A DNA stretch of 64,000 nt from Synergistaceae bacterium (GTDB taxonomy: Bacteria; Synergistota; Synergistia; Synergistales; Aminobacteriaceae): contig JAHDKT010000062.1 of the NCBI GenBank assembly GCA_018436725.1, positions 1 to 64,000 on the forward strand, read 5' to 3'. A model generated the notes under the pieces. The model made no database searches and was not told the origin of the DNA. It saw nothing but the letters and a program-made list of their open reading frames with translations. Position 1 is the first letter of the stretch; every line of letters begins with the position of its first letter. Below, piece after piece: positions 52,368 through 60,443 of this stretch. Made by a program: the position numbers and the translations under genes.

Positions 52368-53414
52368 TTGCTTCAGAAAAAGAAGCAGGTAGAGGGAATA
52401 AAAATTGTTCGCGAAAAGACGATTCTCGAAGGCATGCAGCAACTCAATGATACGGCGTCGCAGATTCTTCTTGTTGTTGATGATGATGGAAAATTGTTCG
52501 GATCTCTGACGGACGGGGATATTCGCAGGGCTATCGGGGATGGAAAACCTCTACAAACGTGTGTAGGGGAGATTTGCAACACATCACCTAAGACGCTCTC
52601 TCGATATTCGAAGGAAGCTGCTCTCCGTCTTATGGAAGAGTTTTCGATCAGTCGTATCCCCGTAGTCGATTCCAACGGAGTCCCCATCGCCGTGGTATCC
52701 ATGACCGATATACTTCCAGAGGAAGACGAAGCGGTTCGTGAGAATAAAGTCGTTATTATGGCGGGGGGTAGAGGAAGTCGGCTGGATCCGATAACGCGAA
52801 TCGTTCCAAAACCTCTATTGCCGGTCGGAGACAAGCCGATGCTCGAGCTGATCATGGAGTCATTCGCAAAGTGTGGTTTTTCGGAATTCTTACTGTCGAT
52901 CAACTATAGAAAAGATTTCATCAAGACCTATCTTGCGGAACGAAGCGACCTCCCCTTTTCCATATCCTGTATCGAGGAGGATACGTTTCTGGGAACGGCC
53001 GGGAGCCTTGCGCTGATGAAGGAGAAACTGACGGAGACTTTTTTTGTGAGCAACTGCGATATTCTGGTGGACGTCAACTACATTTCTGCGCTGGAGTTTC
53101 ACGAGGAGAACGAGTGTGCATTTACGATGGTCGGTGCCCTGAAAAAGGTGAGCGTTCCCTACGGCGTAATTCACCTGCGGAACGGTGAGTTCGACCGTAT
53201 CGAGGAAAAACCGGACGTACCGTTGATCGTCAACACGGGCGTGTATCTTCTGGAACCGTCCTGTATTGATTTAATCGGAAGGGATGAAAAGCTGGATATG
53301 CCCGATTTAATAGAAAGAATCCGCAGAGAAGGCGGCAAAGTCGGGGTCTTCCCTGTGCACCGCAAATGGATCGATATCGGTCAGTGGGGAGAGTACAAGC
53401 AGGCGCTTGAATGA
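52368..53414 (+). CDS. ptmE: CBS-domain nucleotidyltransferase, PtmE-like
   Basis: Two CBS motifs occupy residues ~1-120 and a nucleotidyltransferase domain follows, with MAGGRGSRLDPITR and PKPLLPVGDKPM. Campylobacter PtmE makes GDP-glucosamine for the legionaminic-acid pathway, which explains why the upstream steps here look GDP-linked. It starts with TTG, eight bases after AAAGGAGG; the nearer ATG is out of frame. It ends the island. Confidence 0.85.
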   Translation: MLQKKKQVEGIKIVREKTILEGMQQLNDTASQILLVVDDDGKLFGSLTDGDIRRAIGDGKPLQTCVGEICNTSPKTLSRYSKEAALRLMEEFSISRIPVVDSNGVPIAVVSMTDILPEEDEAVRENKVVIMAGGRGSRLDPITRIVPKPLLPVGDKPMLELIMESFAKCGFSEFLLSINYRKDFIKTYLAERSDLPFSISCIEEDTFLGTAGSLALMKEKLTETFFVSNCDILVDVNYISALEFHEENECAFTMVGALKKVSVPYGVIHLRNGEFDRIEEKPDVPLIVNTGVYLLEPSCIDLIGRDEKLDMPDLIERIRREGGKVGVFPVHRKWIDIGQWGEYKQALE

Positions 53415-53710
53415 TCCGGCGGAGGCGTCTTTTGGGCGCACGCCCCCCGGATATCCTCGTGATGGAGTGTCCCGGCGTTCTCCTCGGTGAGCAGCGGGGC
53501 TTCGGCAAGGATGTCGATGAAGGGCTAGCTCGAAGAGAAGCGTCGTGTGAAGGGAGCGAGCTGCCGAAGCTCCGTCTCGAGGAACCGGATTGGTTTGCTT
53601 GTTTCGGTACCCCGTGCCATCTCGGGAAGAACGGAACGGAGCATGTCAAAAAACGACCCGTTGAGTAACTCTTTCCACAGTTCATCCTCGGAGAAGCTGT
53701 TGTTCCGCAC
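53415..53710 (-). pseudogene. N-terminal remnant of an Rpn/PD-(D/E)XK nuclease-family gene
   Basis: Reading leftwards from 53710, MRNNSFSEDELWKELLNGSF and FLETELRQLAPFTRRFSSS match the start of Rpn-type nuclease/putative transposase proteins. After an in-frame stop near 53525 the similarity goes on (PFIDILAEA, then LHHEDIRG, like the family's LIHVEVQG). It then runs into the 3' end of ptmE with no C-terminal part. It is therefore broken and truncated. The family call is from remembered patterns. Confidence 0.6.
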
Positions 53711-53816
53711 GTACTATCCGAGGAGATATTCGTCTTTTTGCGCAATATCCAGATAACGATAAACCGTTGAGTGTTCTAATCGAGCGAAACCGCTTGCTAA
53801 CGAGGATGCCACTGGA

Positions 53817-54023
53817 ATGCCTGTTGATGTCAAGGAGCGAAAAAGACTGTATCGATTGGTGAACCGCCTTCACCGGGAGAATGGGGAGAAAGTGACGAGT
53901 TACGCTGCTTTCCTTATGTCGATCCAGGAAAAAGAGGATCGGGAGGAGCTGAGAATCATAGAAGAGAGAACCGATGCGCCGACGATTCCCTGGGAAGTCG
54001 TCGAACGGGAGCTAGGATTGTGA
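53817..54023 (+). CDS. RelB/DinJ-type antitoxin
   Basis: A 68-residue, highly charged helical protein ending TIPWEVVERELGL, the C-terminus typical of antitoxins paired with RelE/ParE toxins. ATG 53817 is ten bases after GAGGA. The next frame (toxin remnant) starts within its stop (GTGA), the usual toxin-antitoxin coupling. The antitoxin looks intact although its partner is not. Confidence 0.6.
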   Translation: MPVDVKERKRLYRLVNRLHRENGEKVTSYAAFLMSIQEKEDREELRIIEERTDAPTIPWEVVERELGL

Positions 54024-54106
54024 CCGAACGGAAATATTCCATAGAGTTCAAGCGAACGGCGGTGAAGGAGCTGCCCGAGCTTAACCCGTCCGTTGGGCGG
54101 AGCTGA
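54020..54106 (+). pseudogene. Truncated RelE/ParE-type toxin
   Basis: From the GTG overlapping the antitoxin stop, 28 residues (VTERKYSIEFKRTAVKELPE and on) match the first strand and helix of RelE-like toxins, then a stop follows. RelE toxins have about 85-95 residues, so at least two thirds, including the catalytic end, are lost. The break coincides with the start of a minus-strand Rpn remnant, which suggests a recombination junction near 54090. Confidence 0.6.
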
Positions 54107-54560
54107 ATTCCCTGCTCGACGCCTTTTTTATACCTTTTCTTTCCATCAGGCTTATGTACATTTCGCCAGCCTCCTTCCTTTTTTCGAGTTCTTCTTCCCA
54201 CTTTTCCCAGACATCGTCGTCGATAATGTACATTACGCTTTCGATGAACCAAAGAAGCGCCATTTTTTACTCGTGGTTCTATCCGCGCCTGTCCACTCCG
54301 CGAGCAGGAGTTTCATGTAGTCCAATTTGCGTGTATCCGAGCCCCGTTGCATCCATGCCTGTATTCCTGCGTAGTGCGCGAGGTCGAAGGGGTCGTCGCT
54401 CTTTCGCAGCTCATCTTCGTCGCCCTCGTAGATCTTGAAGACGGGATACTCGTAGAGAACCCGCGCTTCGTAGCCCTTCCAGCAGTGGATTTCCTCCGGC
54501 TGGTCGACCGATATCGGCTGAACCAGTATGGCAGTCCGGCGAAGGTGCGGACGCCGTGCT
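54081..54560 (-). pseudogene. C-terminal remnant of a second Rpn-family nuclease gene
   Basis: Reading leftwards, one frame gives EYPVFKIYEGDEDELRKSDD followed by AHYAGIQAWMQRG, and after a frame change near 54250 another gives LWFIESVMYIIDDDVWEKWE ending YISLMERKGIKK. These match successive parts of the C-terminal half of Rpn-type proteins. The N-terminal half is missing. For a minus-strand gene it is on the wrong side to belong with the 53415-53710 fragment, so two copies seem to have been present. Confidence 0.55.
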
Positions 54561-54562
54561 AG

Positions 54563-55080
54563 CTGCGGAGGGAGTTTTGGAGTCTGGCGCCTGAGAAGGG
54601 AGACGCTGTGCTGATCATCCCCGGCGCGAGCGATTTGCTGCATACGGGCGAGCGGTTCGCGGAGTGGTGGGGAGCAGTTGGCCGAGGGCGGAGCTAGTCC
54701 TCGATCCTTTGCTGGAGTCTTCGATGGCGGAACGTCTGGCCGAAGCAGCCGGCGCGTTGCCGAATCTTACGACGGAGCTGAACCCGCCCGATCTTCCTGC
54801 CAGAATGGCGCGGTCGCGGGCGGTGCTGTCCACCTCAAGCCTCACTTCGTACGAGGTGCCGGCGTTGCGGAAACCGCTGGCGGTCTTTCGGAGGGCGGAG
54901 ATCCAGACGGGTATAGGGCTGGAGATAGGGCGGCGCGGCTTGGGCCTGAACCTCGGCGCGTGGGGAACGTGGAACGGCGAGAAGTTGAGGCGTTCGCTCG
55001 AGAATCTCCCTCCGGAGCCCGCAGCCTGCGTCAACCCGCGAGGCGGTGTTGCGCGCTGTGCGGTGACTGAGTGGAATGTC
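54563..55080 (+). pseudogene. C-terminal remnant of a PseG-like sugar-nucleotide hydrolase, frameshifted
   Basis: LRREFWSLAPEKGDAVLIIPGASD resembles the PseG stretch LLR.EF......V.LALGGSD when read as two short pieces: LRREFWSLAPEK and VLIIPGASD. After a frameshift near 54665, the second frame continues AELVLDPLLESSMAERLAEA, SRAVLSTSSLTSYEVPALRK and GLGLNLGAW, the GT-B C-terminal domain. A stop (54560-54562) directly precedes the first frame. PseG hydrolyses a UDP sugar in pseudaminic-acid synthesis; no other pse gene is present. Confidence 0.5.
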
Positions 55081-55146
55081 CTTGTTGCGCTTTCTCCGAA
55101 GAGTTTTTCTCTTGCCGGCTTTATTTTATACGGATTCATGGTACAA

Positions 55147-55175
55147 TGTTTTTTAAAGCGATGTAAATTTATAAT
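55147..55175 (+). promoter_or_regulatory. Weak promoter candidate upstream of the nitroreductase
   Basis: A perfect TATAAT at 55170-55175 lies in an AT-rich tract. The -35 at 17 bases is TGTTTT (55147-55152), a poor match. It is 115 bases before the nitroreductase ATG and the only promoter-like element in the gap. Confidence 0.35.
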
Positions 55176-55289
55176 AATCATATCCGAACAGACGGACGGT
55201 TGCCTTCAAGGGTGTGCCGCCGGGCGGATGTGGCAGCCGGGGGGCTGAAGCGTTCTCCCCGAATCCGTAGACTTTAGGAGGTATGTACA

Positions 55290-55889
55290 ATGACCATGAA
55301 TTTCTTCGAAGCGGTGAAGAACCGCAGAACCTACTACAGCATTTCGAAAAAGAGTCCTGTCTCCGACGAGCGGATACGCGAGATCGTCGAGCAGGCGGTG
55401 AAGCACTGTCCGTCGGCGTTCAACTCGCAGAGCGGCCGCGCAGTGCTGCTTTTCGGGGCGGAGAGCGACGCGTTCTGGGGGCTGGTGAAGGAGTCGCTCC
55501 GGAAGATCGTCCCGGCGGAGAAGTTCGCGCCGACCGAGGAGAAGATCGACGGCTTCGCCGCCGCCTACGGCACGGTGCTCTTCTTCGAGGACGGGCGTCC
55601 GGTGAAACAGCTGCAGGAGAACTTCCCGACCTATGCCGAGCACTTCCCCGTCTGGTCGCACCACGCGTCGGGGATGCTTCAGTTCATCGTCTGGGCGGGG
55701 TTGGAATCGGAGGGGTTCGGCGCGTCCCTGCAGCACTATGCGCCGGTTGTGGAAGATGCGGTGAAGCAGAGGTGGGGTATTCCCGCCGAGTGGAAGCTGA
55801 TCGCGCAGATGCCCTTCGGGACGCCGACGGCCGCCCCCGGCGACAAGGAGTTTCAGCCGTTGGAGGAGCGTTTCAAGGTTTTCGAATAG
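55290..55889 (+). CDS. Nitroreductase-family FMN oxidoreductase
   Basis: A 199-residue protein with the family opening EAVKNRRTYYSISKKSPVSD and CPSAFNSQSGRAVLLFG, which contact FMN, and the later HASGMLQFIVWAGLESEGFGASLQHY. This matches the oxidoreductase subgroup annotated as YdfN/HBN1-like that reduces nitro compounds or quinones with NAD(P)H. ATG 55290 is seven bases after AGGAGGT. A strong terminator follows, so it is a single-gene unit. Confidence 0.88.
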   Translation: MTMNFFEAVKNRRTYYSISKKSPVSDERIREIVEQAVKHCPSAFNSQSGRAVLLFGAESDAFWGLVKESLRKIVPAEKFAPTEEKIDGFAAAYGTVLFFEDGRPVKQLQENFPTYAEHFPVWSHHASGMLQFIVWAGLESEGFGASLQHYAPVVEDAVKQRWGIPAEWKLIAQMPFGTPTAAPGDKEFQPLEERFKVFE

Positions 55890-55910
55890 AACTTTCCCGT
55901 CGCTTTTACA

Positions 55911-55956
55911 GGGCGTTCCGCGCCTCTTCAGAAGGCGCGGGGCGCTCTTTTTCTTT
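55911..55956 (+). terminator. Rho-independent terminator after the nitroreductase
   Basis: A 15-pair stem (55911-55925 with 55933-55947, including three G-T pairs) encloses a seven-base loop and is followed by TTTTTCTTT. The inner eight pairs CCGCGCCT/AGGCGCGG are perfect. Confidence 0.9.
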
Positions 55957-55974
55957 GGAAAACAACGGATTTTC

Positions 55975-56002
55975 TTGACACGGCGCGTGAAGGGCTCATA
56001 AT
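55975..56002 (+). promoter_or_regulatory. Sigma-70-type promoter for the CDF transporter
   Basis: TTGACA (55975-55980, perfect) and CATAAT (55997-56002, five of six) are 16 bases apart. The promoter follows directly after the nitroreductase terminator and lies 49 bases before the CDF start. Confidence 0.8.
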
Positions 56003-56050
56003 GTCCTGTGACTTCGAATTCCTTTCGCGCGAAAACAGGGAGGTTGTGTT

Positions 56051-56986
56051 ATGGATCGTATGAAGAAGGCGCGCGCGGTCACGCTGACCGGTCTGGTGCT
56101 GAATCTTGTTTTGACTGCGCTGAAGTACGCGGCGGGGTTTTTAGGCGCGAGCGCGGCGATGATCGCCGACGCCACGCACTCGCTCTCCGATCTGCTGACG
56201 GACGCCGTGGTCTTTTTCGGTCTGGAGGCGGCAAGCAAGCCCGCCGATTCCTCCCATCCCTACGGGCACGGGAAGATAGAGGCCATACTTGCGGCGCTGT
56301 GCGGCTTCTCTCTGCTGCTGGCGGGGGGAGGGATCTTCCTCTCCGGTATGAAGAACGTGGCGGATTTTTTCCGCGGGGCGTCGCTTCCGCGACCGGGTGC
56401 GATCGCTCTGGCGGCCGCGCTTCTCTCGGTGCTGTCCAAGGAGCTGCTCTACCGCTACACGATCGTCTGGGGACGGCGACTCGAAAGCAGCGCGCTCATC
56501 GCGAAGGCGTGGGATCATCGTTCCGATGCGTTCTCTTCGATAGGGACGCTCGCGGGGATCTCCGGCGCGTACTTCCTGGGGGATCGGTGGAGCGTGCTTG
56601 ATCCGCTGGCGGCGGTGATCGTGACGTACTTCATCGCAAAGGCGGCGCTGCCCATTCTACGGGACAGTCTCGACGAGCTGATCGAGGCGTCGCTCCCCGA
56701 CGAACTCGAGGAGCGCCTGCGGAAGGCGATTCTCTCGGTGGAGCAGGTCGAGTCATTCCACAAGCTGAAGACGAGGCGCATCGGCAGCGCGATCGCCGTG
56801 GACGTGCACATTCAGATGGACGGGAAGCTTTCGCTTACGGAGGCGCACGATATTTCACGCCGCGTCGAGGACGAACTGTGGCGGCTCTTCGGCGGAGAGA
56901 CGCATATTTCGTTGCACATGGAGCCGCGTTCTTCCATCCGCGAGGGAGAGAACGGGCGAACAGGCCTTTCACGGATGCGCCTCTGA
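56051..56986 (+). CDS. Cation diffusion facilitator (CDF) metal transporter
   Basis: A 311-residue inner-membrane protein with about six helices and a cytoplasmic C-terminal domain. The metal site is formed by HSLSD in ADATHSLSDLLTD and HRSDA in AWDHRSDAFSSIG; HPYGHGKIEAILAAL is the typical loop. CDF proteins export zinc, iron, manganese or related ions in exchange for protons; the D..H / H..D pattern cannot fix the ion. ATG 56051 follows AGGGAGG. Confidence 0.92.
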   Translation: MDRMKKARAVTLTGLVLNLVLTALKYAAGFLGASAAMIADATHSLSDLLTDAVVFFGLEAASKPADSSHPYGHGKIEAILAALCGFSLLLAGGGIFLSGMKNVADFFRGASLPRPGAIALAAALLSVLSKELLYRYTIVWGRRLESSALIAKAWDHRSDAFSSIGTLAGISGAYFLGDRWSVLDPLAAVIVTYFIAKAALPILRDSLDELIEASLPDELEERLRKAILSVEQVESFHKLKTRRIGSAIAVDVHIQMDGKLSLTEAHDISRRVEDELWRLFGGETHISLHMEPRSSIREGENGRTGLSRMRL

Positions 56987-57051
56987 TACCCTTCACATTT
57001 GCCCGTTTCTCCCTCGTTCTGCGGATTTTTCCCCGGAGCGCGAGGGAAAGT

Positions 57052-57080
57052 TTTACATTTCTCTCTCTCCGTGTGAAAAT
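57052..57080 (+). promoter_or_regulatory. Possible glnS promoter
   Basis: TTTACA (57052-57057) and GAAAAT (57075-57080, preceded by TGT) with 17 bases between lie in the 207-base gap before glnS. A hairpin with six-pair arms GTTCGC (57135-57140) and GCGAAC (57151-57156) lies between it and the gene; its function is unknown and it does not resemble a T-box. Confidence 0.4.
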
Positions 57081-57193
57081 AGGAGTATGCGCCGCTGAAA
57101 ACGAGCGCGCCGTTGCTTGTATGAAGTGCACGATGTTCGCGGTGTGTGCGGCGAACTTCAATCCGTATATTACAAAGGAGCGTTTTCTGACTT

Positions 57194-58882
57194 ATGGAGA
57201 CTCAGTCCGGCAAAGGCCCTCATTTTATCGAACAGATCATCATCGACGATCTGAAGAACGGCGTCGTCAAGGAAGTGCACACCCGCTTTCCTCCGGAGCC
57301 CAACGGCTACCTCCACATCGGGCACGCGAAGTCGATCTGCCTGAACTTCGGGCTGGCCGAGCAGTTCGGCGGCAAGTGCAACCTGCGCTTCGACGACACG
57401 AATCCGGCCAAGGAGGAGACTGAGTACGTCGAGTCCATCATGCGCGACGTCCAGTGGCTCGGGTTCCGCTGGCACGCGCTCTGCTTCGCGTCGGACTACT
57501 TTCAGCAGTTCTACGAATGGGCTCTGGAGCTGATCCAGACGGGGAAGGCCTTCGTGGATCATCAGACGCCCGACCAAATCAGAGAGACGCGCGGCACGCT
57601 GACGACGCCGGGCGTCGAGTCCCCTTACAGGGACCGTTCCGTCGAGGAGAACCTGTCGCTCTTCCAGCAGATGAAGGACGGCGTGCTCGAGGACGGAACG
57701 TGCGTTCTCCGCGCGAAGATCGACATGAACCATCCCAATATCAACATGCGCGATCCGGTGCTCTACCGCATTCTGCATCGGCATCACTTCCGGAGCGGCG
57801 ACGCGTGGTGCATCTACCCGATGTACGACTTCGCCCACGGGTACGAGGACGCCATCGAGGGAGTCACCCATTCGATCTGCACTCTGGAGTTCGAAGACCA
57901 TCGTCCGCTGTACGAGTGGTTCCTCGAAAATGTCTCGGTCCCCTGCACGCCCCGTCAGTTCGAGTTCGCCCGGCTGAATCTCACCTACACGGTGATGAGC
58001 AAGCGCCTCCTGCTGGAGCTGGTGAACCGAAAGATCGTCTCCGGCTGGGACGACCCTCGGATGCCCACGATCAGCGGCATCCGGAGAAGAGGGTACACTC
58101 CGTCGGCGCTCCGGCGTTTCTGCGCGGAGATCGGCGTCTCGAAGTCGAACAGCATGGTCGATATCGAGTTCCTCCAGTTCATCATCAGGGAGGAACTGAA
58201 CGCGACGGCGCTGCGGGCGATGGCGGTGCTCGATCCGCTGAAGGTGGTGGTCGAGAACTACCCCGAGGGGCGGGTCGAGATGCTCGACGCCGAGAACAAC
58301 CCGGAGGATCCGAACGCCGGAACGAGGAAGATTCCTTTTTCAAAGGAGCTCTATATCGAGCGGGAGGATTTTATGGAGAACCCGCCGAAGAAGTTCTTCC
58401 GCCTCTCTCCGGGGAGCGAAGTCCGGCTGAAGCACGCGTACTTCGTCACGTGCAAAGAGGTTGTCCGGAACGAGGCCGGGGAGATCGTCGAGCTGCGCTG
58501 CGAGTACGACCCGCTCTCCAGGGGCGGCGAAGCGCCGGACGGCCGCCGCGTGAAGGGGACGCTCCACTGGGTCTCCGCACCGCACGCGGTGAAGGCGCGG
58601 GTCAGGCTGTACGAGAACCTCTTCACGCTCCGCGACATGAGCGAGATGGAGGAGGGGAAGAGCTACAACGACTACCTGAACCCGGAATCGCTGACGGTGC
58701 TGGAGAACTGCTTCGTGGAGCCGGCGCTCGCCGGAGCGAAGCCTCTCGACCGCTTCCAGTTCCTCCGCCAGGGGTACTTCTGCGCCGATACGGAGTCGAC
58801 GCCGGAGCGGCCGGTGTTCAACAGGACGGTCGCGCTGAAGGACTCGTGGGCGAAGATACAGCAGAAGGGGCAGGCCGACTGA
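57194..58882 (+). CDS. glnS: Glutaminyl-tRNA synthetase
   Basis: A class I synthetase of 562 residues. The HIGH motif is [15 protein letters not shown] near residue 35 and the KMSKS motif is [10 protein letters not shown] near 270. The C-terminal beta-barrel domains of GlnRS follow (VHWVSAPHA-like [17 protein letters not shown]), separating it from bacterial GltX. Direct glutaminylation implies that Gln-tRNA need not come from the amidotransferase route. The ribosome-binding site AAAGGAG is about 13 bases from the ATG, longer than usual. Confidence 0.95.
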   Translation: METQSGKGPHFIEQIIIDDLKNGVVKEVHTRFPPEPNGYLHIGHAKSICLNFGLAEQFGGKCNLRFDDTNPAKEETEYVESIMRDVQWLGFRWHALCFASDYFQQFYEWALELIQTGKAFVDHQTPDQIRETRGTLTTPGVESPYRDRSVEENLSLFQQMKDGVLEDGTCVLRAKIDMNHPNINMRDPVLYRILHRHHFRSGDAWCIYPMYDFAHGYEDAIEGVTHSICTLEFEDHRPLYEWFLENVSVPCTPRQFEFARLNLTYTVMSKRLLLELVNRKIVSGWDDPRMPTISGIRRRGYTPSALRRFCAEIGVSKSNSMVDIEFLQFIIREELNATALRAMAVLDPLKVVVENYPEGRVEMLDAENNPEDPNAGTRKIPFSKELYIEREDFMENPPKKFFRLSPGSEVRLKHAYFVTCKEVVRNEAGEIVELRCEYDPLSRGGEAPDGRRVKGTLHWVSAPHAVKARVRLYENLFTLRDMSEMEEGKSYNDYLNPESLTVLENCFVEPALAGAKPLDRFQFLRQGYFCADTESTPERPVFNRTVALKDSWAKIQQKGQAD

Positions 58883-58896
58883 GCGATTTTCGTTGT

Positions 58897-58925
58897 TTGA
58901 CGAAGGAAGCTTCTTACGGCACAAT
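58897..58925 (+). promoter_or_regulatory. Probable sigma-70-type promoter after glnS
   Basis: TTGACG (58897-58902) and CACAAT (58920-58925) are 17 bases apart, 15 bases after the glnS stop and 61 before the next gene. This would start the two-gene unit of the zinc-ribbon protein and ygiQ. Confidence 0.6.
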
Positions 58926-58985
58926 AAGTAACGGAAGGCTTTGAAAAGGCGTTTTTCCGTGGTTTCGAGAGGAGGTTTCCTGTAC

Positions 58986-60443
58986 ATGAAGGATATGGAC
59001 AACTCCGGGATTCCCGGAAAAGAATCGGGAGGCGACGGCAGAAAGTGTCCGGAGTGCGGAAGCAGAGTGGAGAATACCTTCCGCTTCTGCCCGGGATGCG
59101 GAGTTTTCGTCCCCGAGTACGCTCCCGCTGTGCGCGTGCCGGTCGCCGGCCGCGATCACGATGAAGACGAGGACGAAACAGGGCGCGGAGAGGACGGCGT
59201 CGTCTCCGTACCCTTTGCTCCGCGAGATAAGGAACAGGGAGCGATGAGCATCTCCGGAGGGGATCCCGCTTGGTCGAAAGCGGACAGGGCGGGGACCAGT
59301 TTCAGGGAGTTCAACGCAGCCATCGAGGCGCGCCGGGGCAGGAGGGACCGGAAGGGCGGCATCTTTCTTATCGTCCTCTTTTTAATGTTCGTCGGCGCGC
59401 TCGGGGGAGGCGTCTATTGGTTCCTTCAGCAGGCGGGGCGGATCCCCCGGGAGAACGAGGTGCGCGAAAAACCGCAGATCGAAACGGCGGCGCCGACGCC
59501 CGTGAACCGCGGTTCCGATCTGCCGCCGTTGGCGACGCCCGGCGGCGCGCCTGCGGAGTTGACTCCGGCGCTTCCCGCGCTCCCCTCGTCTCCCGCAGTG
59601 CAGGCGGATGCCCTTGAGATCTCCCGCCCGACGAAGGGAGTGATCATAGGCTCCGGAGTGAACCTCCGAGGATCGCACACGGTGAGCAGCCCCGTCGTCG
59701 GCAAGGTGACCGCGGGCAACGAGGTGGAGGTGCTGGAGTCGTGGACGAGCGACGAGGGCGCCGAGGTCGTCGCCCTCGTCGATGTGGAACTTGTCGCGGA
59801 CGACGGCAAGACGGTGCGGCTCGTAAGGGGACGAGGACTTTCCGTGATCTCCGGACCGGATTCGCGAGGAATGCTCCGCGTGGCGCTGCCCGACGACCGT
59901 TCGAAGAAGCCCTATACGGTGGCCGCGAATACGATGAGCAACCCTCATTCGTGGCCCTGGTACAAAATCCGCCCCAAGGGAGGCAAGGAGGGGTGGATTT
60001 TCGGAAAGTTCATCACCGTCTTCAACCCTCGCGAAAATACCCTGTCGGCGACAGTTCTGGACCGCGCGCTGCACACCTTCGGCTCCACGAGGAACGCTCT
60101 TGAAGGAGCGCTCGGCAAGCCGCTGAAGACCGCCTCGAAAAAAATAACACGCTCCGGGGTTCCGGCGGATGAAGTTACGCTGACTTTCAACGGTCTGACG
60201 GCCGTGCTGCTGGAGAGAGGCGGGCCCTCGGAAGTCCGGTCGCTCACGCTGACTTCGTCGAAGCACTCCCTCGACGGCGGAATCGCCGTAGGGAGCGACC
60301 GCAGCTCCGTCCTCTCGATTCTCGGGCTTCCCAACGCCCTGGACAAGGGGAGCGAAGTCTATCGCGTCGACGCGAACAGCGGCATCCGCATTCGCTACGA
60401 AAACTACACTGTGAAAACGCTCCACGTCGGGGCGCTGAATTGA
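58986..60443 (+). CDS. Zinc-ribbon membrane protein with SH3-like extracytoplasmic domain
   Basis: A 485-residue protein built of an N-terminal zinc ribbon (C21, C24, C35, C38), an acidic linker, one membrane helix (about residues 124-149), a Pro- and Ala-rich spacer, and a C-terminal region that starts with an SH3b-like segment (GSGVNLRGSHTVSSPVVGKV, then WYKIRPKGGKEGWIFGKFI). A final domain of about 120 residues is unassigned. The plan suggests a cytoplasmic ribbon and an external wall- or protein-binding part. ATG 58986 is chosen after AGAGGAGGT. Confidence 0.7.
   Translation: MKDMDNSGIPGKESGGDGRKCPECGSRVENTFRFCPGCGVFVPEYAPAVRVPVAGRDHDEDEDETGRGEDGVVSVPFAPRDKEQGAMSISGGDPAWSKADRAGTSFREFNAAIEARRGRRDRKGGIFLIVLFLMFVGALGGGVYWFLQQAGRIPRENEVREKPQIETAAPTPVNRGSDLPPLATPGGAPAELTPALPALPSSPAVQADALEISRPTKGVIIGSGVNLRGSHTVSSPVVGKVTAGNEVEVLESWTSDEGAEVVALVDVELVADDGKTVRLVRGRGLSVISGPDSRGMLRVALPDDRSKKPYTVAANTMSNPHSWPWYKIRPKGGKEGWIFGKFITVFNPRENTLSATVLDRALHTFGSTRNALEGALGKPLKTASKKITRSGVPADEVTLTFNGLTAVLLERGGPSEVRSLTLTSSKHSLDGGIAVGSDRSSVLSILGLPNALDKGSEVYRVDANSGIRIRYENYTVKTLHVGALN

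Noticed and set aside
53411-53668. Plus-strand 85-residue frame after ptmE
   Set aside because: It is the reverse of the Rpn N-terminal remnant, which has clear family patterns on the minus strand.
57135-57156. Hairpin before glnS considered as a T-box or riboswitch
   Set aside because: Only a six-pair stem with a ten-base loop; no T-box sequence, specifier loop or terminator was found.
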